Source of the DNA: a virus | DNA: 45,305 bases | IMG/VR virus record: IMGVR_UViG_3300046660_000388 | Location: 1-45,305 of that record | Direction: 5' to 3' (one strand) | Notes under the pieces: model-generated | What the model was told of the DNA's origin: nothing | Database searches by the model: none | The model's input: the letters and a program-made list of their open reading frames with translations, nothing else | In this document: piece by piece, positions 14,201-22,186 of the stretch | Layout of the letters: each line of letters starts with the position of its first letter | Numbering within the stretch: position 1 is the first letter of the stretch | Made by a program: the position numbers and the translations under genes

Positions 14201-15220
14201 ATGGCTCTCCTCTCCTCCAATGCCCTGACGCTCGCGGACTGGGCCAAGCGTCTCGACCCGAACGGCCAAGTGCCGGTCATCGCCGAGCTGCTGGGCCAGA
14301 CCAACGAGATCCTCGAGGACGCCATGTTCGTGCAGGGCAACCTGCCGACGGGCCACCGCCTCACGATGCGCACCGGCCTGCCGCAGGTTTTCTACCGCCT
14401 GATCAACCAGGGCGTCCCGGCCAGCAAGTCGACGACCACGCAGATCGACGAGGCGTGCGGCATCCTCGAGGCGCGCTCGCACGTGGACGTCGAGCTCGCG
14501 AAGCTGAACGGCAACACCGCCGAGTTCCGTCTGTCCGAGGATCGCGCCTTCATCGAGGCGATGAACCAGACCATGGCCGGCGCGATGTTCTACGGCAACC
14601 CGGCCAGCGACCCGCGCCAGTTCATGGGCCTGCAGACCCGCTACAGCTCGCTGAGCGCCGGCAACGCGCAGAACATCCTCGACGCCGGCGGCACGGGCTC
14701 GAACAACTGTTCGATCTACCTCGTCGTCTGGGGCGACCAGACGGTGTTCTGCCCCTTCCCGAAGGGCTCGAATGCCGGCCTGCAGCACCAGGATCTCGGC
14801 GAGGAGTCGGTGCCCGACGCGAGCGGCAACTTCTTCCAGGCGCTGCGCACGCTGTACCAGTGGAAGAACGGCCTGGCCGTCAAGGACTGGCGCTACGTCG
14901 TTCGGATCGCGAACATCAACGTCACCGACCTGATCGCGCAGTCGGCGACGCAGGCCTCGACCGCGGCGACGCAGATCATCAACCTGATGAGTCGGGCGAT
15001 CGATCGTGTGCCGAACCTGGCGATGGGCAAGGCCGCGTTCTACGCGAACCGCACCGTGTACTCGCTGCTGCGCGTCGCCGCCCTCGGCAAGTCGAACGCC
15101 GCGCTGTCGATCACCGACGCGCTGACGCAGTTCGGCACCCCGTACAAGCTGACCAGCTTCCTGGGCGTGCCGCTGCGCAAGGTCGACCAGCTGCTCAACA
15201 CCGAGACCCGCGTGGTCTAA
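14201..15220 (+). CDS. Major capsid protein (Bbp17-like)
   Basis: 339 aa, of the capsid family found in BPP-1-like podoviruses (HK97-type fold; BPP-1 is known for a circularly permuted version). Recognisable stretches are DWAKRLDPNGQVPVIAELLG, FVQGNLPTGHRLTMRTGLPQ, and FYGNPASDPRQFMGLQTRYS. It is preceded by a scaffold and followed by a cement-protein gene, the expected order. A strong stem-loop follows its stop, which may hold up degradation or reduce downstream expression. Confidence 0.9.
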   Translation: MALLSSNALTLADWAKRLDPNGQVPVIAELLGQTNEILEDAMFVQGNLPTGHRLTMRTGLPQVFYRLINQGVPASKSTTTQIDEACGILEARSHVDVELAKLNGNTAEFRLSEDRAFIEAMNQTMAGAMFYGNPASDPRQFMGLQTRYSSLSAGNAQNILDAGGTGSNNCSIYLVVWGDQTVFCPFPKGSNAGLQHQDLGEESVPDASGNFFQALRTLYQWKNGLAVKDWRYVVRIANINVTDLIAQSATQASTAATQIINLMSRAIDRVPNLAMGKAAFYANRTVYSLLRVAALGKSNAALSITDALTQFGTPYKLTSFLGVPLRKVDQLLNTETRVV

Positions 15221-15227
15221 GCCTGAC

Positions 15228-15245
15228 GCCCCGCCTCGGCGGGGC
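15228..15245 (+). other. Stem-loop between capsid and cement genes
   Basis: Perfect 8-bp arms GCCCCGCC and GGCGGGGC with a TC centre begin 8 nt after the capsid stop. No T-run follows, so complete termination is unlikely; a processing or attenuation element that sets the capsid-to-cement ratio is plausible. Confidence 0.55.
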
Positions 15246-15277
15246 TCGTCCAACGACCCCCACCTCGAAAGCACATC

Positions 15278-15769
15278 ATGATCCTCGACGCCAACCTCAT
15301 CCTCTCCGGCAGCATCTCGGCCGCCGGGGTTGTCACGGGCCAGGCCGCCAACGGCGCCGGCAACGTGCTCGGCACCAACACCTATGACCTTGCCCCGCTG
15401 ACCATCGGTGGCAACCAGGTCGGCGACACCGGCGCCGGCGAGTCGCTGGAAATCGAGTTCAGCGTGCTGACCGCGCCGACCGTCGGCACCACGGTGCAGT
15501 TCCAGCTGATCCAGGCCGACGACGCCGCGCTGACCTCCAACGTGCAGGTCATCAACCAGACGGACGCGATCCCCATCGCGAGCCTGCCGGCCGGCACCAT
15601 CGTGCCGCTGCACTGGGATCGTGCCGCACCCTACGCGCCGAAGCGGTACGTCGGCGTGCGGTACGTGAACGTCGGCGCGATCGCGACGTTCTCGGTCTTC
15701 GCGGCCACCGTGAAGAACCTCCAGGACTCGAAGAACATCTACTTCAAGTCGGGCTACGCCGTCTCCTGA
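15278..15769 (+). CDS. Capsid cement/decoration protein (Bbp16-like)
   Basis: 163 aa, nearly all beta-strand by composition (LEIEFSVLTAPTVGTTVQFQ, LIQADDAALTSNVQVINQ, KRYVGVRYVNVGAIATFSVF). It corresponds in place, size and pattern to Bbp16, the cement protein that clamps capsomers on the BPP-1 head surface. The start DANLILSGS is typical of the family. It is preceded by GAAAG and followed by a strong terminator, so it is likely the last gene of the high-expression head unit. Confidence 0.83.
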   Translation: MILDANLILSGSISAAGVVTGQAANGAGNVLGTNTYDLAPLTIGGNQVGDTGAGESLEIEFSVLTAPTVGTTVQFQLIQADDAALTSNVQVINQTDAIPIASLPAGTIVPLHWDRAAPYAPKRYVGVRYVNVGAIATFSVFAATVKNLQDSKNIYFKSGYAVS

Positions 15770-15792
15770 TCGAGCAACGGGTTCCCTCTCAC

Positions 15793-15813
15793 GGCGCCTT
15801 CGGGCGCCTTTTT
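15793..15813 (+). terminator. Rho-independent terminator after cement gene
   Basis: GGCGCC-TTCG-GGCGCC followed by TTTTT: a 6-bp GC stem with the ultra-stable UUCG loop and a U-tract. It lies 24 nt after the cement gene stop and separates the capsid unit from the tail-tube genes, which must depend on read-through or an unseen promoter. Confidence 0.9.
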
Positions 15814-15852
15814 CGGTAGCAACGCCCCACCTCCACACGCAAGGCACCCATC

Positions 15853-16278
15853 ATGTCCCTGACCCAAAAGCGCGAACCCGTCGAATACACCGTCCTCGAG
15901 AGATCCCTCGTCGGGAACAAGATCTACGAGGTCGGCGAGACCGCCATGTACGACGGCCTGCCGTCCGAGAATCTCGGCCCCACGTGCGACGAGGGCCGCG
16001 CCCGCGCCATCGAGTACGTCGAGTCGAACAAGGCGCGCCTGGCGAAGATGAAGGAGCAGTACGGCGACTCCGCCACGCGGGGAGACCCGGCGGCGTTCAG
16101 CAAGCTGTTCCTCGAGGAGCTCGCCAAGGCGAACGCGCAGCACGCCGAGCAGATGGCGGCGCTGCAGGCGGGCCTCGCCGATGCGGTCGGCCAGGCCGTC
16201 GCTGCCGCGCTCGCCGCTGCCGCGCCGGCCAAGGGCAAGGCGGCGAAGGCCGCTGCCGAATCCGACGCGATCGCCTAA
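15853..16278 (+). CDS. Hypothetical head-tail region protein (141 aa)
   Basis: The N-terminal 50 residues (PVEYTVLERSLVGNKIYEVG, ETAMYDGLPSENLGPTCDEG) read as a small beta domain also seen in other phage proteins, where it resembles head-fibre or stabilising modules. The middle is helical, and the tail is Ala/Lys-rich (VAAALAAAAPAKGKAAKAAA), which suggests DNA or scaffold contacts. No function is known. It follows the terminator and is 3 nt from the tail tube A gene, so it probably belongs to the tail unit. Confidence 0.65.
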   Translation: MSLTQKREPVEYTVLERSLVGNKIYEVGETAMYDGLPSENLGPTCDEGRARAIEYVESNKARLAKMKEQYGDSATRGDPAAFSKLFLEELAKANAQHAEQMAALQAGLADAVGQAVAAALAAAAPAKGKAAKAAAESDAIA

Positions 16279-16281
16279 GCC

Positions 16282-16986
16282 ATGGCGTCCGCGGTCGACA
16301 TCTGCAATCTCGCGCTCGCCAACCTTGGCGACGTCGCGAACCTGCAGTCGATCGACCCGCCGGACGGCAGTGCCCAGGCCGACCACTGCGCGACGTTCTA
16401 CCCGATCGCGCGCGACGCGCTGCTCGAGATGCACGACTGGGGCTTCTCGACGAAGCGCGTCGCCCTGGCGCAGCTCGTCAACCCGACCACCGAGTGGGCG
16501 TACTGCTACGCTCAGCCGAACGGTTTGCTGAACGCGATTGCCGTCCTCGACGCCGCGGCGACCGACGACGTCAGCGTCGGCATCCCGACCGGGCAGCTCT
16601 GGTGCTCCGACACGCCGATCATGAACACGGGCAACTACACGCCTCAGCCGTTCGTGCTCGAGAGCGCCGACGATGGCACCGACGTCGTCTACACGAACCA
16701 GCCGAACGCGATGATGCGGTGCACCGTGCGAGTCACCGACACGTCGAAGTTCTCGCCGCTGTTCGTGCGCACGCTGGCGGCGTCGCTCGCCGCGATGCTC
16801 GCCGGGCCGCTCGTCAAGGGTGAGCCGGGCGTCGCGCTGGCGATGCGCTGGGAGACGATCGCGTTCGGCGGCCCGCAGGAGCGCGGCCGCGGCGGGCTGT
16901 TCAAGCGCGCGGCCGAGTCGGATTCGAACCAACGACGCACGACCGCGCGCGATCGGCAGGCCGTGAGCTGGATCAATTCGCGATGA
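16282..16986 (+). CDS. Tail tubular protein A-like adaptor
   Basis: 234 aa. The opening SAVDICNLALANLGDVANLQ and the RDALLEMHDWGFSTKRVAL segment are typical of the T7 gp11-like adaptors that form the ring between portal and tail nozzle. The second half (AASLAAMLAGPLVKGEPG) carries the helix that in this family lines the connector. It overlaps the next gene by 4 nt (ATGA). Assignment is by family pattern and the conserved A-then-B gene order. Confidence 0.83.
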   Translation: MASAVDICNLALANLGDVANLQSIDPPDGSAQADHCATFYPIARDALLEMHDWGFSTKRVALAQLVNPTTEWAYCYAQPNGLLNAIAVLDAAATDDVSVGIPTGQLWCSDTPIMNTGNYTPQPFVLESADDGTDVVYTNQPNAMMRCTVRVTDTSKFSPLFVRTLAASLAAMLAGPLVKGEPGVALAMRWETIAFGGPQERGRGGLFKRAAESDSNQRRTTARDRQAVSWINSR

Positions 16987-19313
16987 GGGGCTTCTCGCGG
17001 TCGTTCACCGGCGGCGAGCTGACCTCGGAATTCTTCGGGCAGATCACCGACGCGAAGTATCAGACGGGCCTCGCCCTCTGCAGGAACTTCCGCGTCCTGC
17101 CGCATGGGCCAGTGCAGAACCGCGCCGGCTTCGAGTTCGTCCTCGAGGTGAAGAACTCGGCCAAGGCGACGCGCCTCATGCCGTTCACCTACTCGACGAC
17201 GCAGACCATGGCCGTCGAAGTCGGTGAGCACTACTTTCGGTTCCACACGATGGATCCGGCCACCGGCTACGGCTCGACGCTGCTCTCGGGCGGCGTCCCC
17301 TACGAGGTCGCGAATACGTTCGTCGCAGCCGACCTGTTCGGCATCAAGTACGTGCAGAGCGCCGACGTCTTCACGGCGGTGCATCCGAACTATGCGCCCG
17401 CGGAACTTCGCCGCGGCGGTGCGCTGGCATGGACGTTCACGCCCATCTCGTTCGCCGCGACCATCGCGCCCCCCACGGCGCTCCTGGCTACGGCCACACT
17501 GGGCGCGACGCCGGGAACGCCGATCATCCATCGATACGCCGTCACCTCCGTGGCGAGCAACAACATCGATGAGTCGCTGATCTCGACCGAGGCGTCTGCC
17601 TCCGGCCCGCAAGCGACGATCAACGCCATCACGAAGGCGAACCCGGGCATCATCACGACGACCGCGGCGCACGGCCTGCTCGTGAACGATCCGGTCGCGA
17701 TCTCCGGCGTCGTCGGCATGACGGGGATCAACCTGGCCGGGCTGACCGTCGCGTCGATTCCGACCACGACGACGCTCACCGTCGCTCTTGCTGGCGTGCC
17801 GGTAGACACGAGCGGATTCGCTGCGTACGTGTCGGGCGGCGTCATCACGATGACCGCCGGTGTCAAGAACAACCTGTTCGACAGCGGGGCGAGCAACAAG
17901 ATCACGTGGACGCTGGCCGCTGGCGCGCTCCGGTACAACGTCTACAAGTACAGCAACGGCCTCTGGGGCTTCCTGGGCCAGGCGTCCGGGAACTCGTTCG
18001 TCGATGACAACATCACGCCGGACATCAGCAGGACGCCGCCGGAGGCGAGCAATCCCTTCGCGACGTCCGGCAACTACCCTGGCGCCGTGACGTACTTCGA
18101 TCAGCGCCGCGTCTTCGCCGGCACGATCAACCAGCCACAGAACATGTGGCTGACGCGCGCCGGCACCGAGTCGAACTTGTCGTACTCGATCCCGACGCGG
18201 GACGCCGACTCGATCGCGTTCCGCGTCGTGGCGCGCGAGGCGAACACGGTTCGCCACCTGGTGCCGCTCGCCAACCTCGTCGCGCTCACGAGCTCCGCGG
18301 AGTGGCGTGTCACCAGCCTGAACACCGACTCGCTGACGCCGACCAGCATCAGCGTGAAACCGCAGTCCTACGTGGGTGCGAACGACGCGCAGCCGGTCGT
18401 CGTGAACAACAACGTCGTCTACGCGTCGGCCCGTGGCGGCCACGCGCGCGAGATGGCATACCAGTACACGGCCGGCGGCTACGTCACCGGCGACCTGAGC
18501 CTGCGGGCGCCGCACCTGTTCGACCAGCTGACCATCGTCGACATGGCGTTCAGCAAGGCGCCGTACCCGATCATCTGGATGGTGAGCTCGAACGGCAAGC
18601 TGCTGAGCCTGACCTATGTCCCCGAGCAGCAGATCGGCGCCTGGGCACAGCACGACACCGACGGCGTGTTCGAGTCGTGCTGCGTGGTCGCCGAGGGCGA
18701 CGAGGACGTGCTGTACGTCATCGTGCGGCGCACGATCGGCGGCACACAGAAGCGCTACGTCGAGCGGATGCGCCCGCGCGTCTTCGCGACGCCGGCCGAC
18801 TCGTTCTTCGTCGACTGCGGCGGCACGTTCATCGCGTCGGGCGCGCCGGTCTCAACCATCACCGGCGTCAACTGGCTGGAAGGCAAGACGATCAGCATCC
18901 TCGCCGACGGCGCCGTACATCGGCAGCTCGTTGTCGTGGGGGGCCGCTTTACCCTCGACAACCCTGCGACGAAGATCCAATTCGGCCTGCCGATCACCGC
19001 CGATCTGCAGACGTTGCCCCTCGCCAACCAACTCGAGGGTGCCGGTCAGGGGCGGCGGAAGAACGTGAACAAGGTCTTCCTGCGGGTCAAGGATTCGAGC
19101 GGGATCTTCACCGGCCCGGCGTTCGATGCGTTGACCGAGGCGAAGATCCGCACGACCGAACCCTACGGCTCGCCGCCGCGCCTGCAGACGCGCGAGATCG
19201 AGGTCGTCAACCGGGCGGCCTGGGACGACAACGCGCAGGTCTGCGTGCGCCAGAGCGACCCGCTGCCACTGACGGTCATCGACATGACCCTCGACTACGC
19301 CATGGGCGGCTGA
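16983..19313 (+). CDS. Tail tubular protein B-like (tail nozzle)
   Basis: 776 aa. The first residues FSRSFTGGELTSEFFGQITD and RNFRVLPHGPVQNRAGFEFV are the hallmark of T7 gp12-type nozzle proteins (receptor-anchoring tail tip). The rest is beta-rich with repeated Ig-like stretches, e.g. ALTSSAEWRV and PVVVNNNVVYASARGGHARE. Six copies normally form the tail tip to which spikes attach. The gene contains a partial, probably fortuitous GTACAT at 18915. Late motif L4 directly follows its stop. Confidence 0.88.
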   Translation: MRGFSRSFTGGELTSEFFGQITDAKYQTGLALCRNFRVLPHGPVQNRAGFEFVLEVKNSAKATRLMPFTYSTTQTMAVEVGEHYFRFHTMDPATGYGSTLLSGGVPYEVANTFVAADLFGIKYVQSADVFTAVHPNYAPAELRRGGALAWTFTPISFAATIAPPTALLATATLGATPGTPIIHRYAVTSVASNNIDESLISTEASASGPQATINAITKANPGIITTTAAHGLLVNDPVAISGVVGMTGINLAGLTVASIPTTTTLTVALAGVPVDTSGFAAYVSGGVITMTAGVKNNLFDSGASNKITWTLAAGALRYNVYKYSNGLWGFLGQASGNSFVDDNITPDISRTPPEASNPFATSGNYPGAVTYFDQRRVFAGTINQPQNMWLTRAGTESNLSYSIPTRDADSIAFRVVAREANTVRHLVPLANLVALTSSAEWRVTSLNTDSLTPTSISVKPQSYVGANDAQPVVVNNNVVYASARGGHAREMAYQYTAGGYVTGDLSLRAPHLFDQLTIVDMAFSKAPYPIIWMVSSNGKLLSLTYVPEQQIGAWAQHDTDGVFESCCVVAEGDEDVLYVIVRRTIGGTQKRYVERMRPRVFATPADSFFVDCGGTFIASGAPVSTITGVNWLEGKTISILADGAVHRQLVVVGGRFTLDNPATKIQFGLPITADLQTLPLANQLEGAGQGRRKNVNKVFLRVKDSSGIFTGPAFDALTEAKIRTTEPYGSPPRLQTREIEVVNRAAWDDNAQVCVRQSDPLPLTVIDMTLDYAMGG

Positions 19314-19332
19314 CGTACATAGGGCCGGCGCC
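19306..19332 (+). promoter_or_regulatory. Late motif copy L4 (GTACATA), before ejection-protein block
   Basis: GACGTACATAGGGCCGGCGCC starting at the nozzle gene's stop; key G at 19315, 53 nt before ATG 19368. An out-of-frame ATG at 39 nt is preceded by TCGCATC, resembling the leader ends of L1, L3 and L5. Here a good Shine-Dalgarno (GAGGAGG) was added before the true start. Confidence 0.58.
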
Positions 19333-19367
19333 GACGCATACCTTCCTCGCATCATGAGGAGGTATGC

Positions 19368-19958
19368 ATGCCGCTGACGGCTGACGCGGGGTACGGACAG
19401 TTCGGCATGGCGATGCAGGTCGGCGGCGCGCTGTCGTCCGCGATCGGGGCCTACTCGTCGATCCGCGGCCAGAAGAGCCAGCTTCGCATGCAGGCGGTGC
19501 TCGACGCGATCAACGCCCAGACCGCCGAGCGCTCGGCGCAGTCCTCGTTGGCCGCCGGCCAGCACGAAGAGCAGGCCAGCATGCTGCGCACCGCGGCGCT
19601 GCGGAGCTCGCAGGAGGCGCATTTCGCCTCGAGCGGCGTCGCACTCAACGAAGGCAGTGCGGCGCGGGTGCTGACCAGCACCGACGTGATGGGCGCGATC
19701 GACGCGAACACGATCCATGCGAACGCAGTGCGCCAGGCCTGGGGCTATCGCACGCAGGCGGTGAACGCCTCGAACGCCGGTCTCGCCGCGGCGACGTCGG
19801 CCGACTCGCTGAGCGCCGCAGGCGCCGGCGCGACATCGCTCCTGGGCAGCGCCGGCAGCGTGGCGCAGAACTGGTACATGCTGAACAAGTCGGGAGCCTT
19901 CGGCCCGGCCGCCGCGACCGCGGACGGCTTCACGATCAATCCGCAGGCTGGCCCCTGA
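19368..19958 (+). CDS. Internal virion (ejection) protein, gp14-like
   Basis: 196 aa, Ala/Gln/Ser-rich. A hydrophobic Gly-rich N-terminus (FGMAMQVGGALSSAIGAYSS) precedes long helices (QTAERSAQSSLAAGQHEEQA), matching the smallest of the three T7-type internal core proteins that line the channel for DNA entry. Start chosen at ATG 19368 after GAGGAGG. It overlaps the transglycosylase gene as TGATG. The three ejection genes 19368-28164 are contiguous and surely act together. Confidence 0.8.
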   Translation: MPLTADAGYGQFGMAMQVGGALSSAIGAYSSIRGQKSQLRMQAVLDAINAQTAERSAQSSLAAGQHEEQASMLRTAALRSSQEAHFASSGVALNEGSAARVLTSTDVMGAIDANTIHANAVRQAWGYRTQAVNASNAGLAAATSADSLSAAGAGATSLLGSAGSVAQNWYMLNKSGAFGPAAATADGFTINPQAGP

Positions 19959-22186
19959 TGCCGATCCCGACGCAAACAACCTTCGGCGTCGGCCAGACCG
20001 CGGCGCCCGACGTCAACCTCACGGCGCCCGGCGGCCCGAACGCCGAGCAGATCGTCGGCGCCCAGACCGAGGCGGCCGGCCGCGCCATGCAGGGCGCCGG
20101 CGACGCGGCTTCGAAGATCGCCCTCGCGGTTCAGGATCAGGTCAACCAGACGCGCGTGAACGACGCCGTCAACCAGGCGCGCATCGCGTCGCAGAACCTG
20201 ACCTACGATCCTGCGCAGGGATACCGGGCGCTGCGGGGCAACGACGCCCTGACGCGTCCGAGCGGGCAGCCGCTCGCCGACGAGTACAGCGACAAGCTGC
20301 GCTCGGCGCTGAGCGACATCGCCGGCGGCCTGGGCAACGAGGCGCAGCGGCGCGCGTTCGCCATGTCGTCGAGCGGACTGCAGGCGCAGTTCAAGGGCGA
20401 GGTCGAGGCGCACACGCTGCAGCAGTTCGAGGCGTACCACGATTCGGTCAACGACGCGACGGTCGCGCTGGCGAAGGATGGCATCGCCCAGCACTGGGAC
20501 GACCCCGACTACATCTACGGGCACACCGGCCCGAACGGCGACCGCGTGCCGGGCGCCATCGAGGCGATCAAGGCGGCCACGATGGCCCGCGCCCAGCAGC
20601 ACGGCCTCGAGGGCGCGCCGGCCGACGCCGCGATCCTCGACGCCACGAGCTCGGCGCACCGCGCCGTGGTGCAGGCGGCGCTCGAGAACAACAACGCGGC
20701 CTACGCGTTGAGCTACATGGAAGCCGCCCGCAAGCGCGGCGAGATGAACGGCACCGACATCCTGGCGCTGCAAGGGCACGTGAACCAGAACGTCTGGATG
20801 AACGTCTCGGCCGCCGCTGTCGGCAGTGCGACGAGTGAAGCGGCGCGTGTGTTCGCCCCCACCCCGCTGGATCGGTTCGCCACCATCACGATGGGCACCG
20901 AGTCGAACGGACGAGACTTCAACGCCGACGGCACACCGGTCGTGTCGCCCGCCGGCGCGAAGTACAAGATGCAGGTCATGCCGGCTACCGCCGCCGACCC
21001 CGGCCACGGCATCAAGCCGGCCGCCAACGACTCACCCGCCGAGTACAACCGCGTCGGGCAGCAGCTGCTCGCCGCGATGCTCCAGAAGTACGGCGACCCA
21101 GCCAAGGCCTGGGCCGCGTACAACGCGGGCGACAAGACGGTCGACAAGGCGATCGCGGACGCCGAATCCGTCGGCGACCCGGGCCTCTGGCTCGAGGCGA
21201 TGGGCGGCCACCAGAGCGAGAAGAACCACGCCGAGACGGTCGACTACGTCAAGAAGAACATGGCGGCGCTGAACGACCCGACGGCGGCCCGCGCGTCGCG
21301 GCCGACCGAGCTCGAGTTCGTGAACGCAGCGCTCGCGAAGCTGCCGGCGAACGCCGCGCCGCAGCTGGTGCAGATGACGCGCCAGCACGCGGGCCAGCAG
21401 TTCAGCGTGATCGAGAAGTCGTTCAAGGAGAAGGGCGAGCAGGCGCTCGGCGCCGCGCAGCAGTGGCTGTACGCGAACCAGGGTGCCGGCGCCACGGTCG
21501 CCGACATCCCGCAGCCGATCATGGACGACGTCCTGCGCTACGCGCCGGGCGACGCCGGCCGGCCGCTCGAGGCGTTCAGCAAGGCGCTGCAGCGCGGCGA
21601 CACGGTCACGAACCTGGGCCGGTACAACGACATCGTGTCGAACCGCGGCGCCTATTTCCAGATGAGTGACCCGGCGTGGAACATGCTCCAAACCGAGCTC
21701 AGCTCCAGCACGTTCCAGCAGCTCACGAAGCAGCGCGCCGAGTGGAAGAACGGCACGGGCGACGACTCGCCGAACGGCATGGATCACGCCACCATCGCGC
21801 GCGTGCTGAACGAGCGGCTATCGAGCCTGCAGCTTCCGACGACCGCGAAGCCGAACACCAAGGAAGGCGCCTGGCTCGGCGCGACGAAGCTGTTCGTCGA
21901 TCAACAGGTTCTGCAGGCGCAGCGCGCGAGCGGCAAGCGCATGACGCCGGCCGACGTCGAGACGTTCATGGACAAGCTGTTCGCTGCGAACGTCGAGTTC
22001 AAGCGGACGCTGTTCGGCATGGACTTCAACAGCACGCAGCACAACCTCATCGGCATGCAGATCGACGAGCTCAGCTCCGACACGATCGCGAGCGTCAAGA
22101 AGGCGCTGCAGAAGAACGGCCGCGCCAACCCGTCGGACGCTGACGTCCTGAACACCTACCGCATCATGCGACTGGGCCAGCAATGA
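19958..22186 (+). CDS. Internal virion protein with lytic transglycosylase domain
   Basis: 742 aa. Residues about 300-400 carry an SLT-type muramidase: catalytic Glu in TMGTESNGRDFN, then AGAKYKMQVMPATAADPGHG and QKYGDPAKAWAAYNAG, the standard goose-lysozyme-like motifs. It would open peptidoglycan locally during DNA ejection. The N-terminal 250 residues are helical and Ala-rich, the C-terminal 330 contain repeated amphipathic helices. It is the gp15/gp16-type second core protein; overlaps the giant protein gene by ATGA. Confidence 0.87.
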   Translation: MPIPTQTTFGVGQTAAPDVNLTAPGGPNAEQIVGAQTEAAGRAMQGAGDAASKIALAVQDQVNQTRVNDAVNQARIASQNLTYDPAQGYRALRGNDALTRPSGQPLADEYSDKLRSALSDIAGGLGNEAQRRAFAMSSSGLQAQFKGEVEAHTLQQFEAYHDSVNDATVALAKDGIAQHWDDPDYIYGHTGPNGDRVPGAIEAIKAATMARAQQHGLEGAPADAAILDATSSAHRAVVQAALENNNAAYALSYMEAARKRGEMNGTDILALQGHVNQNVWMNVSAAAVGSATSEAARVFAPTPLDRFATITMGTESNGRDFNADGTPVVSPAGAKYKMQVMPATAADPGHGIKPAANDSPAEYNRVGQQLLAAMLQKYGDPAKAWAAYNAGDKTVDKAIADAESVGDPGLWLEAMGGHQSEKNHAETVDYVKKNMAALNDPTAARASRPTELEFVNAALAKLPANAAPQLVQMTRQHAGQQFSVIEKSFKEKGEQALGAAQQWLYANQGAGATVADIPQPIMDDVLRYAPGDAGRPLEAFSKALQRGDTVTNLGRYNDIVSNRGAYFQMSDPAWNMLQTELSSSTFQQLTKQRAEWKNGTGDDSPNGMDHATIARVLNERLSSLQLPTTAKPNTKEGAWLGATKLFVDQQVLQAQRASGKRMTPADVETFMDKLFAANVEFKRTLFGMDFNSTQHNLIGMQIDELSSDTIASVKKALQKNGRANPSDADVLNTYRIMRLGQQ

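Noticed and set aside
5765-15847. Several long minus-strand frames opposite terminase, portal, spikes, scaffold and capsid
   Set aside because: All lie antisense to genes with clear motifs, have no ribosome-binding signals or domains, and show GC-driven composition.
18908-18925. Sixth GTACATA-like motif (CCGTACATCGG)
   Set aside because: Lacks the A and CCGG part, is in the middle of the nozzle gene and precedes no start codon; treated as chance.
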